Assembly: GCF_001043975.1 (NCBI RefSeq)
Contig: NZ_LABY01000181.1
Coordinates: 1 to 32,937, forward strand
Length of the DNA stretch: 32,937 nt
Source of the DNA: Methylobacterium variabile
Lineage (GTDB): Bacteria; Pseudomonadota; Alphaproteobacteria; Rhizobiales; Beijerinckiaceae
Direction: 5' to 3'
Shown: positions 1 to 7,504 of the stretch, in pieces
Position numbering within the stretch: position 1 is the stretch's first letter
Layout of the letters: the number at the start of each line of letters is the position of its first letter
Made by a program: the position numbers and the translations under genes
Notes under the pieces: model-generated
What the model was told of the DNA's origin: nothing
Databases searched by the model: none
The model's input: only the letters and a program-made list of their open reading frames with translations

Positions 1-2140
1 CGTCGGGGGTGGGCTCTCGGGCGTCCAGGCTCGCGGCCGGGGGCGGAGCAGCGCGAGGCGGCGCGTTCCCCGTGAGCGCTGCGGTCGGCTGGGCAGGCTT
101 CGCCTCCGGCTCGGCCGCGGGGAAGGTCGGCTCGGCCGCGACAGTCTCGCTCCCGGCGCGGGTCGTCGCGTCAGGTTCGCGGGCCGGTCTCGCGCGGCGC
201 GCGGCGCCGAATTCCGATCGCCCCGCGGGCGGCGCGGAGGGCGAGGCCAGATCGGACGTCGGGAGCGGAAGCGGCAGTTGCACCGTCTTGCGCGCCGGCC
301 GGGTTTGGATCTCGGCCGGAGGGCGCCGTCCCTGCACCGGCTGCGCCGCCGTGCCGTACCCCGGCAGGCCGGCCTTGCGGAAGAACTCCGTCCCGCGCAC
401 CGGCAGCGTCTTGCGCATCCAGTGCTCGAACTTGTCGAACTGCCCGTTCCGCAGCGCTTCGTCGCGCAGGGTGCGCAGGGCCACGAAGGTGCGCAGGTCG
501 TCGTCGGAGGGGTCGATCAGCTTGCCGCCCGCGGCCATGAACCGGTCGACCAGGGTGCTGGTCTTGGCGCCCGCCGGCACCGGGCCGCGGCGCACCAGCA
601 GCAATTCGCGGCCCGGGATCTTCGACGAGATGCCCGAGGCGGTGAGCGCGGCCCGGAGCCGCGCCTGGAAGGCGATCGGGTGCGGCTGCAGCAGGGCGCG
701 GTAGCAGACGTGGCGCTCGCGGTCGTTCTCGTCGCGGTGGAGGAAGGTGAGCCTCCCGTGAAGCGGCGGCAGCTTCTGCTCCGGCTCGCCCTTGCTCACC
801 ACGTCAATGGCGTCGTGCGGGTCGTCCTCCAGGGCGTAGAGATCGAAGGCGGCGCGCAGCAACTCGCCGAGCCCGGCATCCTCGTCGTCGAGGATGCCGG
901 AGAGGTCAGCTGCCCGACGGGCAGCGTCGAGGTCGAAGGGCGGTTTGTCGACGACGACCGTCGGAGGATGAGGCTTCCCGGAGAGATCGTCGCAGACAGC
1001 CACTGCCTCGTTCGCCAGGCAGGCGCGTCGGAAGGTGTCGCAGTTTATCAGCAGCGTGCGAGGTCGCATCGCAACGCGGGCCGCTGCCGCTATCGCTTTC
1101 TCGCTGAACGGCCAGGTCGGGAAGGGCGGCGTGAAGCCAGCTTCCGCATAGGCCGGACTTAGTCGGCTGCGGATGAGAGCGGCCCCAGCGGCCGTCTTGT
1201 TCATACCCTCCAACACCACCGGCGGCTCGAACCGGTCGAAGGCGGATTTCAGCCCGCGTTCCTCCAGCCGCCGCCACGAATCCGTCAGGCAGGTGATCAG
1301 CGTCATCCCGCGGCCGCCGCCATCGTGCAGTTCCATCAGGCCCGCCGCCAGCATCTCGGCGAGGCCCGGGCCGGCATCGAAATCGTCGTCGACGGTCAGG
1401 CGGCTCGCATCGACCACACCGTCGATCTGGTCGAGGGCGACGAGGGTGGGGCCGCTGAGCCCCATGATCCAGGCCATGCCCCGAACCAGCTCGATGGGCG
1501 GCGGCGGCGGGGTCGTGAATCCGAGAGTGGCGCGGGCGGCCGGGTCGGCGTCGTAGCCCTGCAGCCAGGCATGGGCGAGGCCAACGGCGGCGAGATCCTG
1601 CGAGCGCAGCAGGCAGAGGGCGCGGAAGACGTCCTGGTGCTTGAGCGCCCGCACCGTGTCGACGTGCATCAGCGCCCGGACGAGGAGGTCGACGACCTTG
1701 CGCGTGTCGATGTTGGGCGTGTTGAACGCCTGCTCGACCTGCGCCTCGACCTTGAAGCGGCGCGCGACCCCCGCCAGCACGGCATCGGACTGGCGCCGCC
1801 CGTTCGGCATCGTCTGTAGCAGGGCGGTGAGGTAGCTGAGCGCCGCGCTGCGCCAGAAATCGGTGAGCCCGAGCACGTCGAGGAGCACGAACCAGCCGCC
1901 GGAGGCCCAGACCTCGCGCCGGATCTGGCCGACGAGATGGGTCTTGCCGATGCCCGGCTCGCCGACGAGCACCCGGCCCCGCGGGCGGGTGCCCGCGGCC
2001 GGCGCGTGCAGCGCGGCGACGATCCCGGGGATGAGCGCCTCGTTCGGCGCGCCGGTCGGCTCGGCGTCGAGCCAGACGCTGTCCAGGGTGCGCACCCAGT
2101 CGAAGTTGACGCGGCGCAGGGCGTCGAGGGCGTCGCTCAT
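1..2140 (-). CDS. AAA-like ATPase, 3' end beyond the window (partial)
   Basis: The frame is open from an ATG at 2140 down to position 1 with no stop, giving the first 713 residues of a larger protein. A Walker A motif, GEPGIGKTH, lies at residues 60-68. A Walker B-like strand, TLVALDQID, lies at 232-240 and has D-Q-I-D in place of the usual D-E. A second compact region, about residues 460-595, follows. From about residue 600 the chain becomes rich in Pro, Ala and Arg, like a linker to another domain outside the window. The start codon overlaps the stop of the upstream winged-helix gene (ATGA), so translation is probably coupled. With the nuclease further upstream this suggests an ATP-driven DNA-handling complex, possibly anti-phage. 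That function is inference; I could not assign a named family. Codons at about 940-1215 look less GC-biased than in the rest of the gene. Confidence 0.85.
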   Translation of the reverse strand, partial: MSDALDALRRVNFDWVRTLDSVWLDAEPTGAPNEALIPGIVAALHAPAAGTRPRGRVLVGEPGIGKTHLVGQIRREVWASGGWFVLLDVLGLTDFWRSAALSYLTALLQTMPNGRRQSDAVLAGVARRFKVEAQVEQAFNTPNIDTRKVVDLLVRALMHVDTVRALKHQDVFRALCLLRSQDLAAVGLAHAWLQGYDADPAARATLGFTTPPPPPIELVRGMAWIMGLSGPTLVALDQIDGVVDASRLTVDDDFDAGPGLAEMLAAGLMELHDGGGRGMTLITCLTDSWRRLEERGLKSAFDRFEPPVVLEGMNKTAAGAALIRSRLSPAYAEAGFTPPFPTWPFSEKAIAAAARVAMRPRTLLINCDTFRRACLANEAVAVCDDLSGKPHPPTVVVDKPPFDLDAARRAADLSGILDDEDAGLGELLRAAFDLYALEDDPHDAIDVVSKGEPEQKLPPLHGRLTFLHRDENDRERHVCYRALLQPHPIAFQARLRAALTASGISSKIPGRELLLVRRGPVPAGAKTSTLVDRFMAAGGKLIDPSDDDLRTFVALRTLRDEALRNGQFDKFEHWMRKTLPVRGTEFFRKAGLPGYGTAAQPVQGRRPPAEIQTRPARKTVQLPLPLPTSDLASPSAPPAGRSEFGAARRARPAREPDATTRAGSETVAAEPTFPAAEPEAKPAQPTAALTGNAPPRAAPPPAASLDAREPTPD

Positions 2141-2802
2141 GCCTGGATCCAGATCTCGTGAAACGGCTCGCCGGCCGGGTTGTAGGCGGCCTCGCGCTCG
2201 GCGGCGTCGAGGGCCTTCGGGTCGCTGATCCGGGTGAGCCGGATGCTCTTGTCGCCGCTGAGGATCGCGGCGAGCCCGGCATCGACGGTGGCGCGGTCGA
2301 GGTCGGCGAGCTGCGCCCGCAGGGCGCTGAGGCGCACGGCCCTCGCCCGCCGGCCGTCGGTGCAGGCGAGGTAGGCCTGCTCGATCCGGGTGCGGAGCTG
2401 GCCCCCCGAGAGCGTGCGGGGTGCCTTGGTGGCCGGGCGCTTGGTGCGGGACGCCCGCCCCTTCGGCTCCGGCGGCGGCCGTTCGGGAGCCGGGCCGACG
2501 AAGTCGGCGAGCGTCGCCCCCGTCGCCTCCAGGTGGTGGTGGAGGCGCGTCAGCCAGTCCTCCAGCACCCGGACGTTCGGCGGAAGCGGATCGCGCAGGT
2601 GCCCGCCGGCCCAGTTCCAGCCCTTGTCGGTCACGGTGAGCCGCGAGGACCGGCCTTCCTTCTCCACAGCCAGCAGCCCGGCTTTCTGCAGCGCGTCGCG
2701 CTCGGCCTTCTTCGGCGCGATCTCGCTGTTCAGGGCGGTGCCCTGCCGGCCGAGCAGGCGCCAGAGGACCAGGGCCTGCTGCGGCGTCGGCGTCTCGCTC
2801 AT
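2137..2802 (-). CDS. Winged-helix DNA-binding-like protein of the ATPase/nuclease operon
   Basis: This 221-residue protein has an N-terminal winged-helix-like segment at about residues 8-68. It consists of helices followed by a strand pair ending in RLTVTDKGWNWAG, the usual wing-plus-'TxKG' pattern of MarR/ArsR-like folds. A Pro/Arg/Lys-rich linker (about 100-128) leads to a second alpha/beta domain at about 130-221 that contains RISDPKALDAAEREAA. The start at 2802 has a purine-rich GAGAGA sequence about ten bases upstream. The gene follows the nuclease gene after 27 bases, and its TGA overlaps the ATPase ATG. It could be the DNA-binding specificity subunit of the module or its autoregulator; the sequence does not decide between these. 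I do not recognise a named family beyond the winged-helix fold. Confidence 0.8.
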   Translation of the reverse strand: MSETPTPQQALVLWRLLGRQGTALNSEIAPKKAERDALQKAGLLAVEKEGRSSRLTVTDKGWNWAGGHLRDPLPPNVRVLEDWLTRLHHHLEATGATLADFVGPAPERPPPEPKGRASRTKRPATKAPRTLSGGQLRTRIEQAYLACTDGRRARAVRLSALRAQLADLDRATVDAGLAAILSGDKSIRLTRISDPKALDAAEREAAYNPAGEPFHEIWIQA

Positions 2803-2829
2803 CGGATCATCTCTCTCGAAGGAAGGGCG

Positions 2830-3777
2830 TCATGCGGGCGGGCGCCGGAGCCGGACGACGTCGCGGATCTTCTCGATCGCGCGCTGCAGGTCGGCCTCGA
2901 CCTGATCGTTGGTGAGGCGCAGCACGAGGTAGCCGGCGACCAGGAGCTCGTAGTCGCGGTGGCGGTCGTGGGCGAATTTGGGGCTGGCCTGGTGCTCCGG
3001 GCCGTCGAGCTCGACGATAACGCGGTGGGCGCGGCAGAGGAGGTCGACCCGGGGCTGCTGGCCCCAGCCCTTCACCTGCACCGTCTCGTTGAAGGAGAAC
3101 AGGCCCGCGAACTCGGGGTCGCGCGCCAGCGCCGCCTCGACCCGCCGCTCGATCGCGCTGGCGTGGTGCGCCCGCGAGGACGGGCCGGGGCGCGCGGGGA
3201 TGAAGCGCTCAGCGGCCGGCCTCGGGGCGCGGCCGATCGTGCAGGCGCCGTAGAGGATGCGGTCGTAGGGCGGGGTGACGGGCGGCGCCACCGGGAGGGC
3301 GGCGACGCAGGCGGCGCCGTGCCCGGCGCACCATTCCAGCGCCTCGATCACCGGCGCCGCCCGCGGCGGCGAGGCCGGGTCGACCTCCGCGACCAGGATC
3401 ACGCTGCCCGGATCGACCGCCCGCAGCAGCTGGCCGAACTCGAGCGCCCGCGCCGAGCGCCGGAACCGGGGTGGCCGCCCGGCCGCCGCGCACTTCGCCG
3501 CCGCCTTGAGCCAGGGGGCGGAGATGCCGGGCACCGGTCCGTCCAGTCCTGGCCAGTCCGGCCAGCGGGCGAGGGCCAGGTCGGCGAGGTCGTCGAGGAG
3601 GCGGTCGATCACCGCGGCGGCCCCGCGCATCTCCTCGGTGGCGACCAGGAGCGCGCCGCGGGAGACGTCCCCCGCCGCCAGGATCTCGCCGACGCCGTCG
3701 CGCCCGAGGCCGATGACGGCGACCCGCTCGCCGGCCCGGAGGCCGGCGACGCGCGCCGCGAAATCCGCCGGCGTCAT
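2830..3777 (-). CDS. DUF559/Vsr-like PD-(D/E)XK nuclease-domain protein
   Basis: The C-terminal 100 residues match the DUF559 (Vsr-like endonuclease) pattern. Counting from the ATG at 3777, it reads RVDLL (D245), then VIVELDGPEH (E256, D258, H262), then an H-D-R-H-R-D-Y segment, then GYLVLRLTNDQV. These are the expected catalytic acids, His and the closing strand. The first 200 residues are not recognised; they contain a glycine-rich turn (GLGRDGVGE) and a hydrophobic strand ending in VAEVDP, so a degenerate nucleotide-binding fold is possible. The start is uncertain: an in-frame TTG at 3816 would add 13 residues, and neither start has a clear ribosome binding site. This is the first gene of the three-gene minus-strand operon with the winged-helix protein and the ATPase. 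A DNA-cleaving effector role is inferred from the motif and the neighbours. Confidence 0.8.
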   Translation of the reverse strand: MTPADFAARVAGLRAGERVAVIGLGRDGVGEILAAGDVSRGALLVATEEMRGAAAVIDRLLDDLADLALARWPDWPGLDGPVPGISAPWLKAAAKCAAAGRPPRFRRSARALEFGQLLRAVDPGSVILVAEVDPASPPRAAPVIEALEWCAGHGAACVAALPVAPPVTPPYDRILYGACTIGRAPRPAAERFIPARPGPSSRAHHASAIERRVEAALARDPEFAGLFSFNETVQVKGWGQQPRVDLLCRAHRVIVELDGPEHQASPKFAHDRHRDYELLVAGYLVLRLTNDQVEADLQRAIEKIRDVVRLRRPPA

Positions 3778-3910
3778 GCGCGGCTGCGCCGCGGAAGGCT
3801 CCCCGAGTGTCGGCAAGACGAGACCGTGCCCCCCGCACGGGCCGGCGACGTCGATCCGCCCCGGCTGTTATCCGGAGATATCCAGCACAGGTTGCCGCGT
3901 CTGGCTAGCG

Positions 3911-3922
3911 GGTTGTGCAACC
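3911..3922. promoter_or_regulatory. Short inverted repeat upstream of the nuclease operon
   Basis: GGTTG-TG-CAACC lies 134 bases upstream of the nuclease ATG in the 240-base gap 3778-4017. A further GGTTGC occurs about 20 bases to the left. The gap contains AT-richer tracts (3866-3925) unlike the surrounding genes, so a promoter with an operator is plausible. No confident -35/-10 pair was seen. Confidence 0.3.
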
Positions 3923-4017
3923 GGACCGCGGGGGACTCCCGTTCTGCCGGGCCCGGTCGGGATGATCGGTGTCGCGTCCCCGCCAGCCCCGGTCCGGGAT
4001 CCCTGGTCGGCGCAGGG

Positions 4018-5205
4018 TCAGCGCCGGGGAGCGGACCCGGTCGCCTCGCCCGGGTTCGCCCGGATTGCCCAGAGCTCCGTCGGCAGGCTGATCGGAGCGC
4101 CGGGCTTGTAGTCGGCCGAGTCCTGGATGTGCGAGGTGGTGACGTAGATCGTGCCGTCCGGCCCCTCGCTGAAGGTGTCGGGCCAGCGCAGCCGCGGATC
4201 CCGGATCAGGGTGGTCAGGCCCGCCCCGCCCTGGGCGAGGTCGCGCACCTTGACCGCGTCGTCCTGGGGCGAGGTCACGTACATCCGGCCGTCCTTGCGG
4301 GCGATCAGCAGGCCGTCCGCCGGCCCGTTCTCGCCGACCGCGACGACCTTGGACCCCAGCGTCCGGTTCGTGAGCATCTCCGGCACCACCGCGGCGGTGG
4401 CCCAGCCGGTGAGCGCGTCGGTCGGCAGGCTGTAGAGCGTCTTGCCTTTGATCGCCTGCCAGTACAGCGTCTTCCCGTCCGGCGAGAGCGCGATGCCGTC
4501 GGCCGAGAAGGTGACGCCGCGCCCGTCCGGGCGGCGCAGCGGCTGGCCGTCATAGGTCACCGTCACGGTTCTGTCCGGCATGGTCGAGGGGTGGCCGGAG
4601 AGCACGCGCTTCGCCGCGCCGCTGTCGATGTCGACGACGATCAGGGCGCCCTCGGCGCCGGAATCGGTCAGGTAGGCCGTCTTCCCGTCGGGCGAGATCC
4701 GCACGTCGTTGATGTAGGAGGCTTGCAGCACGGTGTCGGTGTCGAACGGGATCGTCTTGACCACCTGGTTGGTCTTGAGGTCGATCGCCACGAGCTTCGG
4801 CCCGTCCTTGACCACGTGGGCCATCGCGGGCGCGGCGGCGTCCACCACCCACAGCCGGTCCTGGGCGTCGGCGACCACGCTCTGCACGCAGACGAAGTGA
4901 GTCTTCGGGTCGACCTCGTCGGCGCGGGCGTTGCGCCAGGAATTCCACTCGGCATCCGGATAGGGCACCGGCTTGCCGTCCTTCAGCTCGGCCACCGAGA
5001 CCGGAGCGTCCTCGCTCCAGCGCGGGAAGTTGACGAAGATCCGCCCGTCGCGCGCCACGGTGACGCCGGTGACCTGATGCGCGAAGTCCGCGACCTTGGT
5101 GAGCCCGGCGGGGTCGGCGGCCGCCTCCTGGGCCAGGGCCGGCGCCGCGACGCCGGACAACAGGGAGAGTGCCAGACCGAGGCGGGCGGCAGTCAGTCTC
5201 GTCAT
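4018..5205 (-). CDS. Secreted Yellow/major-royal-jelly-family (SMP-30-like) beta-propeller protein
   Basis: This 395-residue protein begins with a Sec signal peptide: MTRL, a hydrophobic core, and a likely cleavage after APALAQ. The mature part has the repeated strands of a six-bladed propeller. Hallmarks of the Yellow/MRJP family ('L-dopachrome tautomerase-related' in annotations) are DRLWVVDAAAP, SYINDVRISPDGKTAYLTDS and GIALSPDGKTLYW, followed by a C-terminal YVTTSHIQD blade. The enzyme activity of bacterial members is mostly unknown; the fold is shared with lactonases and strictosidine-synthase-like proteins. A longer in-frame start at 5325 exists but would bury the signal peptide, so the ATG at 5205 is preferred; GGAG lies about 13 bases upstream. 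A perfect 9-bp inverted repeat sits directly upstream. It is separate from metB by 184 bases and probably has its own promoter. Confidence 0.85.
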   Translation of the reverse strand: MTRLTAARLGLALSLLSGVAAPALAQEAAADPAGLTKVADFAHQVTGVTVARDGRIFVNFPRWSEDAPVSVAELKDGKPVPYPDAEWNSWRNARADEVDPKTHFVCVQSVVADAQDRLWVVDAAAPAMAHVVKDGPKLVAIDLKTNQVVKTIPFDTDTVLQASYINDVRISPDGKTAYLTDSGAEGALIVVDIDSGAAKRVLSGHPSTMPDRTVTVTYDGQPLRRPDGRGVTFSADGIALSPDGKTLYWQAIKGKTLYSLPTDALTGWATAAVVPEMLTNRTLGSKVVAVGENGPADGLLIARKDGRMYVTSPQDDAVKVRDLAQGGAGLTTLIRDPRLRWPDTFSEGPDGTIYVTTSHIQDSADYKPGAPISLPTELWAIRANPGEATGSAPRR

Positions 5206-5216
5206 TGCAAAGGTCT

Positions 5217-5240
5217 CCGTCCGGACGACTATCCGGACGG
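5217..5240. promoter_or_regulatory. Perfect 9-bp inverted repeat upstream of the Yellow-like gene
   Basis: CCGTCCGGA - 6 bases - TCCGGACGG ends 12 bases before the ATG at 5205 and overlaps where a ribosome binding site or leader would lie. It could be a repressor operator of the TetR/GntR size class or an mRNA hairpin that masks the start. The rest of the gap 5206-5389 shows nothing else I can name. Confidence 0.4.
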
Positions 5241-5389
5241 GAGAACGCGCCGGCCTCTGGCGAAGGTCCCGTGCCGCCGCGATGGGGCCGGGCCGCGTCC
5301 GAGGCCCGAGGACGGCCGCGAACACGGGGCTCCGTCAGACGCTCGTTCTTCCCTGTGGTGCCTCCACGGGCCCTAAAGCGGTCCTTGCC

Positions 5390-6556
5390 TCAGCCGCGGG
5401 CCACGGCGTCGAGGGCCCGGCCCAGGTCGGCCAGGAGGTCGTCCTCCGCCTCGAGGCCGACCGAGAGCCGCACCAGGCCGTCGCCGAGCCCGGCCCGCTC
5501 CCGCGCCTGCGGATCCATGGCGGCGTGCGTCATGGTCACCGGATGCGCGATCAGGCTCTCGATCCCGCCGAGGGATTCCGCCAGGGTGAAGACCCGGAGC
5601 GCCCCGACGAGCCGGCGCACCGCCTCGCGCCCGCCGGCGATCTCGGCGCTCAGCATCGCGCCGAAGCCGCGCTGCTGCGCCTTCGCGATCGCGTGGCCCG
5701 GATGATCGGGCAGGCCCGGATAGTAGACTCGGGCCACCGCCGGGTGCGCCGCCAGGAACGCGGCGACCGCACCGGCATTGCGCTGCTGGCGCTCGACGCG
5801 GGGAAACAGCGTGCGGACGCCGCGCAGGGTCAGGTAGGCGTCGAAGGGCGAGCCGGTGACGCCGATGGTGTTGGCCCAGGCGGCGAGCTCGTCGCCGAGC
5901 GTCGCCTCGGCGGCGACGACCGCGCCGCCGATCACGTCCGAGTGCCCGTTGAGGAACTTCGTGGTCGAGTGGACGACGAGGTCGGCGCCGAGCGCGATCG
6001 GCTGCTGCAGGGCCGGGGACAGGAAGGTGTTGTCGACGACGGAGAGGGCGCCGGCCGCCTTGGCGAGCGCGGTCGTGCGGCGGATGTCGACGATGCGCAT
6101 CAGCGGGTTGCTGGGCGTCTCGGTCAGCACGATCCGCGGGCCCTCCGCCAGGGCGGCCCTGAGGGCGGTCTCGTCGGTCTGGTCGACGAAGGCGACGCGG
6201 TAATGCCCCCGCTCGGCGCGCATCGAGAGCAGCCGGTGGGTGCCGCCGTAGCAGTCGTGCGGCGCCACCAGGAGGTCGCCGGGCCGCAAGGACGACAGGG
6301 CGAGGTCGAGGGCCGCCATGCCGCTCGCCACCACGACCGCCCGGGCCCCGCCCTCGAGCTTCGCCAGGGTGTCGGCGAGCTGGTCGCGGGTCGGGTTGCC
6401 GAGGCGGGCGTAATCGTAGGCCCGCGCCTTCTCGAACTCGGCGAAGGTGTAGGTCGTCGACAGGTAGAGGGGCGGCGTCACGGCGCCGAAGGCCGTGTCC
6501 GTCCCGATCCCGTTCGCCGCGGCGATCGTCTCCGCCCGCCTGTGCTCGTCCGCCAC
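5390..6556 (-). CDS. metB: Cystathionine gamma-synthase
   Basis: This PLP enzyme condenses an activated homoserine (O-succinyl-homoserine in the classical enzyme) with cysteine to make cystathionine in methionine synthesis. The 388-residue protein follows the E. coli MetB pattern throughout: YARLGNPTRDQL (phosphate-binding region), GDLLVAPHDCYGG, ETPSNPLMRIVDI, VVDNTFLSPALQ and STTKFLNGHSDV with the PLP lysine at about residue 200, then NTIGVTGSPFDAYL and FTLAESLGGIESLI. The GTG at 6556 is chosen because GGGAGAG lies just before it; a longer in-frame start at 6589 lacks such a site. Close relatives can act as cystathionine gamma-lyase or sulfhydrylase, and sequence alone does not fully exclude this. 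It is a single-gene unit with its own promoter-like region (6611-6641). Confidence 0.9.
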   Translation of the reverse strand: MADEHRRAETIAAANGIGTDTAFGAVTPPLYLSTTYTFAEFEKARAYDYARLGNPTRDQLADTLAKLEGGARAVVVASGMAALDLALSSLRPGDLLVAPHDCYGGTHRLLSMRAERGHYRVAFVDQTDETALRAALAEGPRIVLTETPSNPLMRIVDIRRTTALAKAAGALSVVDNTFLSPALQQPIALGADLVVHSTTKFLNGHSDVIGGAVVAAEATLGDELAAWANTIGVTGSPFDAYLTLRGVRTLFPRVERQQRNAGAVAAFLAAHPAVARVYYPGLPDHPGHAIAKAQQRGFGAMLSAEIAGGREAVRRLVGALRVFTLAESLGGIESLIAHPVTMTHAAMDPQARERAGLGDGLVRLSVGLEAEDDLLADLGRALDAVARG

Positions 6557-6610
6557 CGGCTCTCTCCCGTCACGATTGCCCTGCGGCACGGGATCGCCCG
6601 CGCCCGGTGT

Positions 6611-6641
6611 GTTCTTTATGAAGAACGAGACGGGCGATCAA
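6611..6641 (-). promoter_or_regulatory. Predicted metB promoter with overlapping palindromic operator
   Basis: On the minus strand TTGATC (6641-6636) and TAAAGA (6618-6613) are separated by 17 bases, a sigma-70-like arrangement. The -10 lies inside a perfect palindrome, GTTCTT-4-AAGAAC (6611-6626), about 55 bases before the metB start. Overlap of an operator with the -10 is typical of repression, perhaps by a methionine/SAH-responsive regulator; the regulator is not identified. Confidence 0.5.
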
Positions 6642-6673
6642 CAGGAAATCGTTCGGCCTATCGTACGCACCGC

Positions 6674-7504
6674 CTATTTCAGCCCGAAGCCGCGGCGCTC
6701 CAGGATGGCGCGCAGCCGGTCGCGCCCGCTCAGGGATTCGGGACCGCGCACCCGCTCCAGGGCGGCCTGCGTCCAGCCGACCTCCGGCATCCGCTGGCCG
6801 GCCTGGAACTCGGTCATGGCCGCGTCGTAGGCGGCGATCGCCGCCGTCGCGAGGGTGGGGTCGTAGCGCCCGCGGTGCAGCACCACGCCCTGGCCGAGCC
6901 GCGGCTTCACGGCGGCGGGCCGCTCCGGGTCGGGATAGCCGATGCAGTGGCCGAACACCGCCAGCACGTTCGGCGGCAGGCCGAGGAGCTCGGCCACCGC
7001 CTCCGGATCGTTGCGCAGCGCCCCGATATAGACCGAGCCCAGCCCCAGCGACTCGAGGGCCACGGTGGCGTTCTGGGCGGCGAGCGCGGCGTCCACCACG
7101 CCGACGATGAGGGTCTCGAGGTAGTCGAGACCCGCGGTCGGCCGTCCGCGGTCGCGGCCCAGGGTCTCGAGGCGCGCGAGGTCGGCGAGCCAGACCAGCA
7201 CCACGGGCGCCTCGACGACGTGCCGCTGGCCCCGCGCCACCTCGGACAGGCGCCGCTTCGCGGCGGGATCCTCGACCGCGACGACGCTCCAGGTCTGGAG
7301 GTTGGACGAGCTCGGGGCCGATTGCGCCGCGGCGACCAGGGTCTCGATTGTCCCGGCGGGCAGGGGATCGGGCCGGAACGCCCGCACCGTGCGGTGGGCG
7401 AGGAGGCCCGCGACGACGCCGTTCCAGGCGATGTCCAGGGCGGCGGCGTCGCCCGCGCCGTAGCGGGCCCGCAGGGCCCCGGTCCGTTCTTCGGTCTCGC
7501 TCAT
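6674..7504 (-). CDS. Nitroreductase-family FMN oxidoreductase
   Basis: The 276-residue protein has the nitroreductase fold signature near its start: HRTVRAFRPDPLP (the RRSxRxF-like FMN phosphate contact), then AAQSAPSSSNLQTWSVVAV (flavin ring contact). A central dimer helix includes DYLETLIVGVVDAALAAQNA, followed by LGLGSVYIGALRN and FGHCIGYPDP. This matches the NfsA/FRP-like subgroup, which uses NADPH and FMN to reduce quinones, nitro compounds or free flavin. The ATG at 7504 is preferred because GAGGAG precedes it closely; an ATG at 7522 is the alternative. It is divergent from the flavin monooxygenase at 7702, and a reductase that supplies reduced flavin to such a monooxygenase is a known type of partner. 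The pairing here is inference. Confidence 0.85.
   Translation of the reverse strand: MSETEERTGALRARYGAGDAAALDIAWNGVVAGLLAHRTVRAFRPDPLPAGTIETLVAAAQSAPSSSNLQTWSVVAVEDPAAKRRLSEVARGQRHVVEAPVVLVWLADLARLETLGRDRGRPTAGLDYLETLIVGVVDAALAAQNATVALESLGLGSVYIGALRNDPEAVAELLGLPPNVLAVFGHCIGYPDPERPAAVKPRLGQGVVLHRGRYDPTLATAAIAAYDAAMTEFQAGQRMPEVGWTQAALERVRGPESLSGRDRLRAILERRGFGLK

Noticed and set aside
906..2282. Minus-strand open frame of 458 codons at the left end.
   Set aside because: Wrong frame of the ATPase gene; the frame starting at 2140 carries the Walker motifs and is the coupled one.
2158..5376. Very long plus-strand open frame of over 1000 codons.
   Set aside because: It lies antisense to four supported genes, has low-complexity Arg/Gly/Ala composition and no domain; a product of high third-position GC.
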